The notes under the pieces were generated by a model. The model was not told the DNA's origin and did no database searches. It saw only the letters and a program-made list of their open reading frames with translations. Of a DNA stretch of 53,052 nt, positions 18,571-27,272 are shown one piece after another. A program made the position numbers and the translations under genes. The DNA is taken from positions 1 through 53,052 of the forward strand of contig JACTND010000265.1 of NCBI GenBank assembly GCA_014584305.1. The letters are read 5' to 3'. The DNA comes from Planctomycetota bacterium. Its GTDB lineage: Bacteria; Planctomycetota; Planctomycetia; Pirellulales; Pirellulaceae. Numbering within the stretch: position 1 is the first letter of the stretch; each line of letters begins with the position of its first letter.

Positions 18571-20280
18571 TTACCGAGGGCCCGCCGACATGCGCCCCAT
18601 GCTCACCAAACAGACGTCGTCTTGCGGCGCCGTTTGCCCGCAATGGTGTCGAATCGTTTGACAGATGATGCGGCCGATGGCTTCCGGCGTTTTCGCTTGC
18701 CCCGTTTCCAATTCGGAAATCAATTTGCTCGCGCCGAGCATCTCACCAGCGGAGTTCATCGCCTCAGTGACACCATCGGTATAAAAAACCACGCAATCAC
18801 CTGGCGCCAACGACAGCGTTATCGAGGGATATGCCGCGCGCTCATTGATTCCCAAGGGCATACCCGAATACTCGCTGGACAAAAACTCGAATCCTTTTCC
18901 CTCGCGCCGGACGAGGGGCAAGGCATGTCCGGCATTGACGATCGACAACGCATGATTCTTGGAATCGAGTACACCCATCACCAACGTGACAAACTGGTCA
19001 AGATGCAGATCGGTCAAGTTGCGATTCATCTGTTCGATGATGCGAACCGGGTCCACATGCGTCGCGACGGCGTATCGCGCTTCGGCCGAGATTTTGGCCA
19101 TCAAGAGTGCCGCCGCGACGCCGTGGCCGACGACGTCGGCCACGACAATCGCCACGCGGCGATCGCTCATCGTCAAATAGTCGTAATAGTCGCCGCCAAC
19201 CTGGGCCATGGCCCGATAATGGGCGTAGAACTCGTAGCCTGACAACGAGGGTGCCGCCTGGGGCAAGAACCGCTGTTGCACTTCATGTGCCAACGCCAAT
19301 TCGCGCTGCAACCGCTGCGAGGCTTCAAACCGCTCAAACAACTCCAAACGCTGCAAAGCCAAACTGGCCTGGGCGGCCACCGCAACGAGAACCTCCAAGT
19401 CGCTTTGCTGAAACGCCAACGCCGACCGCAAGGTGTCCAACTGTACAACTCCCACCGCGCGGTCGTCGGCGTCGATCAACGGGGCGCACATCATCGAGCG
19501 GATACGAAAATCCGTCAAGCTCTGACTCATGTCAAACCGGGCATCGGCCGCCGCATCACTGCTCAAAATGGCTTGTCGCGAATCGAGGACTAAATTCGTG
19601 ATCGTGCGGCTGATGCGCACTTGCTCCTCGAATTGGCTGCGCCGCGTCTTCATGACCTCGGAAACGATTTGCCCATCGCCGTCACGAAACGCGATAAAAC
19701 CTCGGTCGGCATCGGCGAACAACTCGAACAAGGTGTCCATCATCGTCTTCAGAATCGCCTGCCGATCATGGGCGTCGCGCAGGGCGCGGGTCACCGCCAA
19801 AATGGCTTTGAGCTTCTCGTCGGCGCCGACCAATCCGGCGCCATGGTGCGAGGAAACATCGAGACTGCTGCGGATCGAGCTGGCGCCCGTTCCCGATTCC
19901 CGCAGATCGTCGAACAGTAGAATGCTGCTGTTTCCGGGAGACGCGGAGCCGCGGTCCCCCAGCAGGTGCTGCGTTAGATGGATATGATCTTCATCCAAAT
20001 AGAAGATGAATTCTTCTTCGCAAACACGAATTCGAGAACCATCGAACAACCGCGCCGGCTTGGCAATCTCAGCTCCGTTCACCAATGTCCCGTTGCGGCT
20101 GTTCAGGTCGCGCACGTAGTATTGGCCGTTCTGCTGATAGACCTCGGCGTGGCGACGACTGACCGAGGGGTCGTCAATCACTAGGTCGCATTGGGGACTC
20201 CGCCCGATGACCAGCGGAGCGGCATCCAAGTAATGCCGTGTAGCATCGGCCAACGAGTCGCTAGAAATCAACATCGCCAT
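18571..20280 (-). CDS. FHA-GAF-SpoIIE (PP2C-type) serine phosphatase
   Basis: This 569-residue protein has three domains. An FHA domain (residues about 20 to 95) shows GRSPQCDLVIDDPSVSRRH and LNSRNGTLVNG, the phosphothreonine-binding loops. A GAF domain follows (about 165 to 315). A SpoIIE/RsbU-type PP2C phosphatase (about 340 to 565) has GGDYYDYL, VADVVGHGVAAALLMA and YTDGVTEAMN, the metal-binding aspartates. Such proteins act in partner-switching regulation, dephosphorylating an anti-anti-sigma factor; neither that partner nor a kinase is adjacent. Start is the ATG at 20280, with AAGG 7 nt upstream; a second ATG follows two codons later. It may respond to a Ser/Thr kinase through the FHA domain, which is inference from domain content. 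Confidence 0.93.
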   Translation of the reverse strand: MAMLISSDSLADATRHYLDAAPLVIGRSPQCDLVIDDPSVSRRHAEVYQQNGQYYVRDLNSRNGTLVNGAEIAKPARLFDGSRIRVCEEEFIFYLDEDHIHLTQHLLGDRGSASPGNSSILLFDDLRESGTGASSIRSSLDVSSHHGAGLVGADEKLKAILAVTRALRDAHDRQAILKTMMDTLFELFADADRGFIAFRDGDGQIVSEVMKTRRSQFEEQVRISRTITNLVLDSRQAILSSDAAADARFDMSQSLTDFRIRSMMCAPLIDADDRAVGVVQLDTLRSALAFQQSDLEVLVAVAAQASLALQRLELFERFEASQRLQRELALAHEVQQRFLPQAAPSLSGYEFYAHYRAMAQVGGDYYDYLTMSDRRVAIVVADVVGHGVAAALLMAKISAEARYAVATHVDPVRIIEQMNRNLTDLHLDQFVTLVMGVLDSKNHALSIVNAGHALPLVRREGKGFEFLSSEYSGMPLGINERAAYPSITLSLAPGDCVVFYTDGVTEAMNSAGEMLGASKLISELETGQAKTPEAIGRIICQTIRHHCGQTAPQDDVCLVSMGRMSAGPR

Positions 20281-20384
20281 GAGTCAACCTTGTCGGATGG
20301 AGTATTTCCGGGACCGCACGTTCGGCAGCTTAGACGTGTCGGGCACGAAGGACGTTTGCACTTGCCCCCGTCCACGCCGAACGC

Positions 20385-21439
20385 CTATTGTAGGGAACCA
20401 GCCGACCTCCGGTCAACAAACGGGCCATTGCCATTTTCGTGATCTCGATCCGCTTCGATAAACACGTCCAATTGCTGGCCGACAAACAACCGCGCCGACG
20501 ATTCTTCCACCGCGTAAATCACGGGCAACACGCGTGTGTCGATTCGTTCCGTGTTGGCGCCGGTCAACGCCCGTTTGGGAATCACGTAGGGTTCCACGCG
20601 CACAAATGTCAATCGCACCGATTGATTGGCGTCGCCGCGAATCACGCCGCGCGCGTTCGCACCCGTTTGGAAGCGGGGAATATCGGCTTCGTCGATATCG
20701 ACCCGAACGTGCGGTTGCCGCATGTCACCCAGGACAATCAAATCCTTATTGGGCGGCGCCGCGACAAATTCTCCGGGCCGAATGTTGACTTGCAAGACCA
20801 CACCATCGACAGGCGCGCGGACCAGCGAGCGCTCCAGTTCGGTTTCGATCTGTGCGATTTGGGCTTCGATTTGCGCGATGTTGGCGCGGACCACCGCCAA
20901 ATCCGGTTCCCAAGATCCGGCCAACAGCAAATCGAGTTCCGCTTGCGCTCGTTCCAGTTCGGCGGCGGCGAATTGCTTCGCCTGCAACGCGTCGATCAAT
21001 TCACCTTCGGCGACGGCTTGTGTCCGAACCAGTCGCTCCAAACGTCGATAGGCGTCTTCCGCACGTTCCAGGTTGGCTTGGGCCGCATCCACGCGATGAC
21101 GCGCCGGCGGAACCTCTTCGGGACGCGGCAACGATTCCAGTCGCGCCAATTCTGCCTGTGGTACCGCCAACCGAGCCCTACCCGCGTTCCCACCACATCG
21201 GCCGAAACGTACAGATCGCGAACCACTCCAGCCAGCGGCGCGCCGATCGCGATGTTCTCACTGTGCGGCTCGACCATTCCCGCTGCCGCAATCCACCGCC
21301 CATAGGGACTGCGCGGAGGCAAGGCCGGCGGATCCGAAGCGGGAACCGTCCGATCGGCGCTGAAAATATGCATCATGCCAAAGATCAGTAATACGATGGA
21401 AACCAGAGGTATTCCCCACAACTGCAAGCGACGTAGCAT
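20385..21439 (-). pseudogene. HlyD/DevB-type membrane fusion protein, broken by a frameshifting deletion
   Basis: Two adjacent frames encode the two parts of one periplasmic adaptor. From the ATG at 21439 the first frame gives a membrane anchor (LWGIPLVSIVLLIFGMM) and the start of the lipoyl-like domain (GMVEPHSENIAIGAPLAGVV, then SADVVGTRV), then turns to nonsense near 21180. The second frame resumes with ARLAVPQAELARLESLPRPEE near 21176 and continues through a coiled-coil hairpin, the returning lipoyl half (LVRAPVDGVVLQVNIRPGEFV) and the beta-barrel (RVDIDEADI, GANARGVI) to 20385. The usual stretch linking them, about 15 residues of the G-x-x-L-F-x-L-D-x-R type, is absent. The ATPase and permease of the same exporter are intact. 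A real deletion or an assembly error would both look like this. A TTG at 21170 could give only a shortened form. Confidence 0.8.
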
Positions 21440-21442
21440 GGC

Positions 21443-22243
21443 TCAATCTACCTTTCGTATAGAGCAACCGGCACTGTTGGGCGATGACGAAGGAGCGACG
21501 TTCCCCTGGGATAGATGTGAAGCGTCCCATTCGTTCCGCTCGTCTTTCTCGATGCGTCCATCTGCCAGATGAATTATCCGATGGCCATACTGGAATACAC
21601 GATGGTCGTGGGTGACAATGATCACCACCCGCTCGGCTTCGATGGCCACGTGCGTCAAGAGTTGCATGACTTGACTTCCGGAAACGGCGTCCAAAGCTGC
21701 TGTCGGTTCGTCGCAAACCAAAATGCTGGGATGATGAATCAAGGCCCGCGCGATCGCGACGCGTTGTTGTTGGCCCCCGGATAACTGGTTGGGGCGAAAC
21801 TCAGTCCGCCCTTCCAAGCCCAGGATTTCCAACTGGCGGCGGGCGGCGGCGATGGCCGCATGGCGCGGGCGGCCAGCAATCAACAACGGTACGGCGGCGT
21901 TTTCCGCGGCGGTTAGGGCCGGCAACAGGTTGTACTGCTGAAACACAAAACCGATATGCTGCGCACGAAATCGAACCAGTGCGCCCCCTCGCATATGGAT
22001 CAGACTGCTTCCCAAGACCGTGACATCGCCTTGAGTCGGCTTCAGCAATCCGGCAATAACAGAGATCAAGGTCGTCTTGCCGCAACCCGATGGTCCGGCC
22101 AGCAGAGTCAATTCGCCCGGCGCAATGTCCATGTCGATTCCGCGCAAAGCCAACGTCTTGGTGTCGCCGGTGGAAAACTCCTTGGTTATGCCGCGACAGC
22201 TAACCGAGAATCGCGATGAATTGAGTTGCGCCACGGCGTTCAT
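21443..22243 (-). CDS. ABC exporter ATPase (DevA/LolD/MacB-like)
   Basis: This 266-residue ATPase has Walker A GPSGCGKTT at residues 50 to 58, a Q-loop in FVFQQYNLLPALTAAEN, the signature LSGGQQQRVAIARAL, Walker B ILVCDEPTAALD and the H-switch in IIVTHDHRV. NLLPALTAAENAAVPLL is characteristic of the MacB/LolD/DevA group. It powers the exporter formed with the permease encoded just upstream. Its ATG overlaps the permease stop codon (ATGA), and the broken adaptor gene starts 3 bp after its own stop. The C-terminal 35 residues after the H-switch are serine-rich and not part of the usual domain. Confidence 0.94.
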   Translation of the reverse strand: MNAVAQLNSSRFSVSCRGITKEFSTGDTKTLALRGIDMDIAPGELTLLAGPSGCGKTTLISVIAGLLKPTQGDVTVLGSSLIHMRGGALVRFRAQHIGFVFQQYNLLPALTAAENAAVPLLIAGRPRHAAIAAARRQLEILGLEGRTEFRPNQLSGGQQQRVAIARALIHHPSILVCDEPTAALDAVSGSQVMQLLTHVAIEAERVVIIVTHDHRVFQYGHRIIHLADGRIEKDERNEWDASHLSQGNVAPSSSPNSAGCSIRKVD

Positions 22244-23379
22244 CCTCGAAAGACAACGGCAGGTTCCAGCACCAGAACCTTGATCGATGCGATCAAGGCC
22301 GATAGGGAAATGATTGCCAACACGGCGACTCCGACACCTATCGCGGCATACGGGTTGAGATAGAGACCAGCCAGATGCGTGATGTTTTTGGTGGACTCAA
22401 AAAAGGCAGCCGTCAATCCGATGCCCACGCCATAACCCAGCCCGCCAACAATCAAGGCTTGCAATAACACCATCCCGAGAATCCGCACATTGGTGACGCC
22501 CATCGCTTTCAACGCGCCGAACTGCTTTAGATTCTCCAGCGTGAACAAATAAAAGGTTTGCCCGGTGATCGCTGCCCCGACGATGAAGCCTAAGGCAATG
22601 GTGATCCCGAAGTTGACTGGAATCCCAGTGGTCTGCAAAAAGTAACCAATCGTTTTCCAGAAGAACTGCCGCTTGGTGAGCGCCATTAATCCCGTCGATT
22701 CCTCAATACGGCGGCAAACGTCGACGGGGTCTTCCCCCGCGTCAGGCTCCGCCAGAATATAGTTCACGATATGGCGTTGTTGCGGCACGAATCCACGGAC
22801 TGTTGACAAGCGCGTATAGACCACAGGCAGTGTCGTAAACGGAGCGGATGCCTTGCAAATGCCCACCAGCTTGGCCCGCCGATCGTTCAACTGAAACTCG
22901 CGACCGATGTGATACGGCTCTCCCGGCCACATGTACTCATAACCGGCCTTATCGACCACGACGGCGTCAGGTTGCCGCAAGTCGCTGAGCTGCCCCAGCA
23001 CCATTTCTTGAGGAGCGCCGATCAACGTACTGTCGTCCAGTCCGAACAACACCAAGGCCCGATAGTTGCCGTCCGCCAAGCGCGCCGTCACTTGACCTTT
23101 GTACAAGTGCACAGCCCAGGCGACCCCAGCGACTCCGCGCACGCGATGCAAGTCGTTATCTGGCAACCCCGGCGCTTCGTCGATGAAGCGCGTTTTGTTG
23201 TCCATAACCCACAACGACGCATCGCGAATATCGGTTACTTGACTGGCCGTGCGGGCCATGATCCCGACGAAAATGGAAATCTGCTGGGCCATCAACAAGG
23301 TGGCGAAGGAGATTCCGAACACGAGCCCCACGTATTTGGCTGTGTCACCCACCAACATTCGCACCGCAACCCAATTCAT
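22240..23379 (-). CDS. ABC exporter permease (DevC/FtsX-like)
   Basis: This 379-residue protein has the FtsX/MacB-type layout: a first membrane helix (residues about 13 to 38), a periplasmic domain of about 215 residues, then three helices at the C-terminus, within VNFGITIALGFIVGAAITG, ILGMVLLQALIVGGLGYGV and YAAIGVGVAVLAIISLSALI. The motif LENLKQFGALKAMGVTN between helices 2 and 3 is the coupling segment characteristic of DevC-like permeases. DevBCA systems export glycolipids or other small molecules through TolC in cyanobacteria; the substrate here is unknown. The gene starts 43 bp after the tetR stop and is coupled to the ATPase gene by an ATGA overlap. Confidence 0.93.
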   Translation of the reverse strand: MNWVAVRMLVGDTAKYVGLVFGISFATLLMAQQISIFVGIMARTASQVTDIRDASLWVMDNKTRFIDEAPGLPDNDLHRVRGVAGVAWAVHLYKGQVTARLADGNYRALVLFGLDDSTLIGAPQEMVLGQLSDLRQPDAVVVDKAGYEYMWPGEPYHIGREFQLNDRRAKLVGICKASAPFTTLPVVYTRLSTVRGFVPQQRHIVNYILAEPDAGEDPVDVCRRIEESTGLMALTKRQFFWKTIGYFLQTTGIPVNFGITIALGFIVGAAITGQTFYLFTLENLKQFGALKAMGVTNVRILGMVLLQALIVGGLGYGVGIGLTAAFFESTKNITHLAGLYLNPYAAIGVGVAVLAIISLSALIASIKVLVLEPAVVFRG

Positions 23380-23422
23380 CGCTCGCCCTGCACTCTTCTT
23401 CAGCGCGTCACATACACAACGG

Positions 23423-24070
23423 TCAGGGTGTCCGGGACAGCCCGCGTATTAAACCCTCGATCATGATCCGCGCTTTTGGTTTGATCGGACGCCAATCGAC
23501 CCAGGGATCGTCTCCTTTGACCAGATGCAACGCGACCAGACCATGCACGGCAGCAAAAACGACCTGGGCCAATTGCTCGGCGTCCCGCAATTCGGTTCGG
23601 AATCGCTGCATTTCTAGCCCCTCCCGAACCGTGCTCAATAGGTAGGCATAACAATCTTGACCCGGATTGCCCCGTTCGACCAATCGCCCTTTGGGAAGGG
23701 CGGGATGCGGTGTCAAAAACATCAACCGATAGTGGTCGGGATGTCGCAAGCCGAATTCGACTACTGCCATTCCCATTTCCAACAAACGCCGCAGGGGATC
23801 GTGAATCCGCTCGACTTTCTCGAACATGCTGCGGAAGGACATGAATTGTCGTTCGACAACTTCACCCAAGAGGGATTCCTTGTCCGCAAAGTAACAATAA
23901 ATCGCCGTCGGCGTATAGCCGATCCGCGCGGCCAATCGGCGCATGGAGAAGCCGTCCACGCCGTGTTTTAACAGCACAGCAGTGGCCGCTTCCAAGATTC
24001 TCTGGCGCGTTCTTTGTTGCTGCCGCGCCCGCCGCGCCTGGCTGGGCGACATTCTTTCCGAGCGTCCCAT
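23423..24070 (-). CDS. TetR/AcrR-family regulator of the adjacent exporter
   Basis: This 215-residue protein has a TetR-type DNA-binding head: RQRILEAATAVLLKHGVDGFS, then the helix-turn-helix MRRLAARIGYTPTAIYCYFA and DKESLLGEVVERQF. The all-helical C-terminal ligand domain has LRHPDHYRLMFLTPHP and ends VDWRPIKPKARIMIEGL, as in the WHG-type TetR subfamily. It lies first in the exporter operon. A strong promoter with a palindromic operator lies just upstream (24098-24143), so autoregulation together with the exporter genes is likely. Start is the ATG at 24070; a second ATG at 24052 is possible and would still leave the whole DNA-binding domain. Confidence 0.93.
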   Translation of the reverse strand: MGRSERMSPSQARRARQQQRTRQRILEAATAVLLKHGVDGFSMRRLAARIGYTPTAIYCYFADKESLLGEVVERQFMSFRSMFEKVERIHDPLRRLLEMGMAVVEFGLRHPDHYRLMFLTPHPALPKGRLVERGNPGQDCYAYLLSTVREGLEMQRFRTELRDAEQLAQVVFAAVHGLVALHLVKGDDPWVDWRPIKPKARIMIEGLIRGLSRTP

Positions 24071-24097
24071 GGATCAGGAACCGATATCGGCAATCTG

Positions 24098-24143
24098 ACT
24101 TAACACTGTTAAGTAATATTACAACGTTAAGTCGCCATGTCAA
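24098..24143 (-). promoter_or_regulatory. Promoter and palindromic operator of the tetR-exporter operon
   Basis: On the minus strand a consensus -35 TTGACA (24143-24138) is followed after 16 bp by TAATAT (24121-24116). A perfect 8-bp inverted repeat, ACTTAACA-C-TGTTAAGT, lies at 24098-24114, where transcription should begin. A second half-site (ACGTTAAGT on the plus strand, 24124-24132) lies in the spacer between the -35 and -10 boxes. Sites that cover the spacer and the start point fit repression by the TetR protein encoded 28 bp downstream. The promoter and palindrome are seen directly; the binding is inferred. Confidence 0.7.
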
Positions 24144-24287
24144 GTGCGGTGCCAGATAACACCATCAGCGGGTGCCGGTGGCGGAAGGGCGGGCCCATCG
24201 AACGACGACATCGGACCTCGCGACAGAATGTCGCGGACGTGTGCTGCCAGCGTTGATTGCCGCAAATCGGCGGGGGATACAACTCGT

Positions 24288-25049
24288 TCAACAATACGCT
24301 AATCGGCTGCGCAGCGCGGCTAAGTCCGGCATGGATTCCAACAGTTGCCGGATACATTCGGGTGGCGCGACTCGGCCATTCGAGCGCTGCACACGCAGCG
24401 ATTGCAAATGGAGACTGTTGTCGTCCGACCACCACCGCCAGGGACCGCGCTTGGGAATCTGATAGGCTTCCACTCCCTCGCGCCGCTGACTGCCGATGAA
24501 CGCGAACAACTGCGCAGTAACGTGCCGCGGCTGAGCGATCAAGTCCTCATAGCGAATCAGAGCCACGCGCTCGGCTTGCCGATCGGCCAGTTCCACCAAT
24601 CGTTGTGTCACCGGCAGCCAATACTTTCGCACTAGCCAAGAATCAAATGCGCGCGGGACCAAGGGACTGAGAAAACCGAAGGTCATCCGCCGGATAGAGC
24701 GCACGGTGTCCCACGCATCGCGGACCAAGACGATCAACTGTGGCTGCAGCGATACAGGAAGCCGCGGATACGTCCGGGTTTCGTGGAACCAGGCCGGACG
24801 TTTCAGCAAGACGATCCGCTGCGGTGCCAAGGCCCAGACACGCGGCGCGCGGTCGGCGGCCACGAACCGCTGAAAATTGACTTCCGGCAAATCGGTGACA
24901 TCCGGAGCCGTGGCCAAGAGAGCCTTGAGCAATGTCGAGCCACTGCGCATGGTCGAAGCGACGATCACCAACCGCCGCTGGTCCGCGGGCGCGGGTTCGC
25001 TGGAGGCCGTCAGCAGTGATGTTTGTACCAATGGGACGCGCGTGGACAT
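24288..25049 (-). CDS. Sulfotransferase family protein (outside the main glycan locus)
   Basis: This 253-residue protein has the PAPS loop IVASTMRSGSTLLKALL near residue 29 and a 3'-phosphate motif LIVLVRDAWDTVRSI near residue 105. In the latter the usual proline after R-D is replaced by alanine. It is closest in style to the Sulfotransfer_3 proteins of the left locus but stands alone between the tetR operator and the terminator of the PDZ operon, transcribed from the minus strand. ATG at 25049 is the first in frame. It may be an orphan that acts on the same polymer, or on a lipid or peptide; nothing nearby tells which. Confidence 0.88.
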   Translation of the reverse strand: MSTRVPLVQTSLLTASSEPAPADQRRLVIVASTMRSGSTLLKALLATAPDVTDLPEVNFQRFVAADRAPRVWALAPQRIVLLKRPAWFHETRTYPRLPVSLQPQLIVLVRDAWDTVRSIRRMTFGFLSPLVPRAFDSWLVRKYWLPVTQRLVELADRQAERVALIRYEDLIAQPRHVTAQLFAFIGSQRREGVEAYQIPKRGPWRWWSDDNSLHLQSLRVQRSNGRVAPPECIRQLLESMPDLAALRSRLAYC

Positions 25050-25181
25050 TACCTCAGGCGAACCTGCCGCAATAGGGTATATGTGTGCTCGCTGTCGAAC
25101 GCGGTCTCTATTCTAGCGCGCCAAGAAGATGGGTAACAGCCCGAACAGCGCCAATTTACGCCCTATTTTCACCGTTCCAAC

Positions 25182-25217
25182 AAAAATGCCCGCGTACGGC
25201 GAGGCCGCACACGGGCA
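25182..25217 (-). terminator. Intrinsic terminator of the ECF/PDZ operon
   Basis: Read on the minus strand, a GC-rich hairpin (arms TGCCCGTG...CGCGGGCA, with an inner GCGGC/GCCGT pairing and a short loop, 25217-25187) is followed at once by TTTTTG (from 25186). It sits 30 bp after the stop of the PDZ gene in the right orientation for a factor-independent terminator. Confidence 0.85.
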
Positions 25218-25246
25218 ACGGAGCAAACCACCGACCAACGATCGGG

Positions 25247-26413
25247 TTATTTGTCGCGCCGCGAGTTCAACTCCTGCTCCACTTGCTCGCGCACCAATTC
25301 CTTCATCTTCTCGCGCAGGGTTTGAATCTCAGACCGTGCCGCGTCGAGTTTGTCTGTCAATTCGCGGATGCGATCCTGAAGCTGACCCGACTGTAAAGCC
25401 TCCAATTCGCCTTGCAATTTCAGCCAATGGGGGTTGTCCCTTTGAAAGTTCTGCAACTCCTCTTGGAACCGTTCCCGCATTTCTGCGGTTCGCTGCTTCC
25501 ATTCCTCCAAGGCTTGCACGTTGGCCAACTCAAAATTCTTCATTCGTTCGGCCAGTTCTTCACTTAGGCCGTCGAATCTCGAGTTATCCCATTGAATGAT
25601 CCCCGGGCCGATCCCCTCCAACTGGAGATTCTCAAAGGGTTGCCAACCTTCAAGTTTATTCAGCACGCGCATCCCCTTGCGCTCTTCAGGCTTCAATGTA
25701 ATCCGAACGTCTTTCCCATCGCGAACGATGGACAAGGACAACTCACGCCCTGCCTCACCTGCTTGATTCACAGCTTGGGCTAGGTCGTCTGGTGTGGTGA
25801 GTTCCTTATCATCGGCGTTCAATATGATGTCGTCCACTTCCAAGCCGCCACGGGCGGCTGGCGATTCCGGCGAGACAGACCTGACAACCAATCCGCCATG
25901 GGCCGATAGCCCCATGTGGACCGCTAGCTCTTCGTCAACCGGTTGGCAGGTCACACCGATGTAATACTTATTGCCGGGCGTTAGAGCCCTGATCACAATG
26001 TTCTCACCGCCGTCGCCCACAATGTTGAGCGGTCGAAACTTGAACAGAAAATTGTCCGCTCCGCCAGCGACGCCGTCCTGCGCGTCGGTTAAATCAACTT
26101 CCATAGTTTCGCCATCCGGCCCGACCACGATCGCCTTGCCGAACACCTGCTGCTCTTGCTGTCCGTCGCGAACAATGATGTTCTTACCGCGCTGGATCAT
26201 GACACTGCGCGCCCCAGCAATGTCCACCTCGCGCCGGACACCATCGCCATCGATGATCACAATTTTGTCGCCATCGACTTGGACCTTTGTTTCGACTCGG
26301 GCAGCGCCGCCACCCGGTTTCGTTTCATCCTGCGCCCGGAGGGGAAAACCGTAAAGACTCACTGCCAGGATGCCAGTCGCCAGCATCCATCGCCAATTAG
26401 AAAACGTACTCAT
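25247..26413 (-). CDS. Exported PDZ-domain protein with C-terminal coiled coil
   Basis: This 388-residue protein begins with a signal peptide (membrane stretch around residues 10 to 24, then LRAQDE). Repeated VDGDKIVIIDGDG-like strands lie at residues 45 to 130. A PDZ domain at about 150 to 240 shows the carboxylate loop region GLSAHGGLVV, ESPAARGGLEVDDIILNADD and ELSLSIVRDG. From about 295 to 385 the sequence is a long charged helix with heptad character. No serine protease domain is present, so this is not a DegP-type protease. It is the third gene of the ECF sigma operon and ends at a strong terminator; an adaptor role in envelope stress sensing is inferred. Start is the ATG at 26413. Confidence 0.9.
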   Translation of the reverse strand: MSTFSNWRWMLATGILAVSLYGFPLRAQDETKPGGGAARVETKVQVDGDKIVIIDGDGVRREVDIAGARSVMIQRGKNIIVRDGQQEQQVFGKAIVVGPDGETMEVDLTDAQDGVAGGADNFLFKFRPLNIVGDGGENIVIRALTPGNKYYIGVTCQPVDEELAVHMGLSAHGGLVVRSVSPESPAARGGLEVDDIILNADDKELTTPDDLAQAVNQAGEAGRELSLSIVRDGKDVRITLKPEERKGMRVLNKLEGWQPFENLQLEGIGPGIIQWDNSRFDGLSEELAERMKNFELANVQALEEWKQRTAEMRERFQEELQNFQRDNPHWLKLQGELEALQSGQLQDRIRELTDKLDAARSEIQTLREKMKELVREQVEQELNSRRDK

Positions 26414-26446
26414 TTCTTTCTCCTTTCGAATGTGTGATCGAAATTA

Positions 26447-27208
26447 TTATTGGCCGTAGGCCACCAATGTTAGATCTTGAACGGGTACCACGACCTGCCG
26501 ACCATCATTCATGCGGCCCGACAACAAGCGGACGCGCGGTTGCAGTTCCAGGCCGGCCTGACGGTACTCGACTTGTATCACTTCGGGAATCTCTATTTGC
26601 GGCAAACGGAGGCCCATTTCGACCGCCAGTGTATGCGGGATCAACGGGATTTCCTCGTCCACCAAGGGTTCGCCGTTCTCGCTGACCAGGCGAATCTTGT
26701 AGGGCGCAACAACTTGCTGCAGGCGATCCGCCGTCGAAATGACCGGCGGAACATTGTTAACAGGCGCTTCCACCGAAGCAAGCGGCACCGACCGATCGAC
26801 ATGATTCACCAATTGATGGGCGAATTGCGCTCCCTGTTGAATTCCCAACCAGTATCCCAGCGGCATCACCAGCAGCAGAGCGGCAGCCGCCGACAACCAA
26901 AAAACGTTCGCCGACATCCAAAATACCGGCTTGGCCGGCGTCGTTCCGCTTCCCCAATCGCAATTTGCTGCTGACATTGCCGTCCCCGCCGGCAGGACTT
27001 CACCGTCCTCCGGAGCGGGCGAAGATGTATCGCCGACAAATTGCGACAGGGCCCGCCCCATCGCTTGCTGCTCGACAAACACCAGCGCCATCTCGCGCCA
27101 GATTCCCGGACGGTTTTCCGCCAATCGCAACAAGTCACTTACTCGTCGCTGGTCCAGTTCACCATCCGCTAAACGTTGCAATTCCAATTCCAAAGCTTCT
27201 GTCGTCAT
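26447..27208 (-). CDS. Single-pass membrane protein, candidate anti-sigma factor
   Basis: This 253-residue protein has an acidic N-terminal region (LELELQRLADGELDQRRVSDLL, residues 7 to 28) of the kind seen in anti-sigma factors with a cytoplasmic sigma-binding segment. One membrane helix follows at about 101 to 123 (VFWLSAAAALLLVMPLGYWL), and the C-terminal domain should lie outside the cytoplasm. It lies 64 bp downstream of an ECF sigma gene and 33 bp upstream of the PDZ gene. No HXXXCXXC zinc anti-sigma motif is present, so the assignment rests on topology, the L-A-D-G-E-L motif and gene order. ATG at 27208 is the obvious start. Confidence 0.85.
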   Translation of the reverse strand: MTTEALELELQRLADGELDQRRVSDLLRLAENRPGIWREMALVFVEQQAMGRALSQFVGDTSSPAPEDGEVLPAGTAMSAANCDWGSGTTPAKPVFWMSANVFWLSAAAALLLVMPLGYWLGIQQGAQFAHQLVNHVDRSVPLASVEAPVNNVPPVISTADRLQQVVAPYKIRLVSENGEPLVDEEIPLIPHTLAVEMGLRLPQIEIPEVIQVEYRQAGLELQPRVRLLSGRMNDGRQVVVPVQDLTLVAYGQ

Positions 27209-27272
27209 CGCTCACCTAACCGCAAGTCAATATTTCCCTGCAGCGCCCCCAGTTCGTCACTTCCACCGATTC

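Noticed and set aside
18250-19242. 330-codon plus-strand frame
   Set aside because: Most of it is antisense to the SpoIIE-type phosphatase gene, whose domains are complete; the frame product is Arg/His/Gln-rich without motifs.
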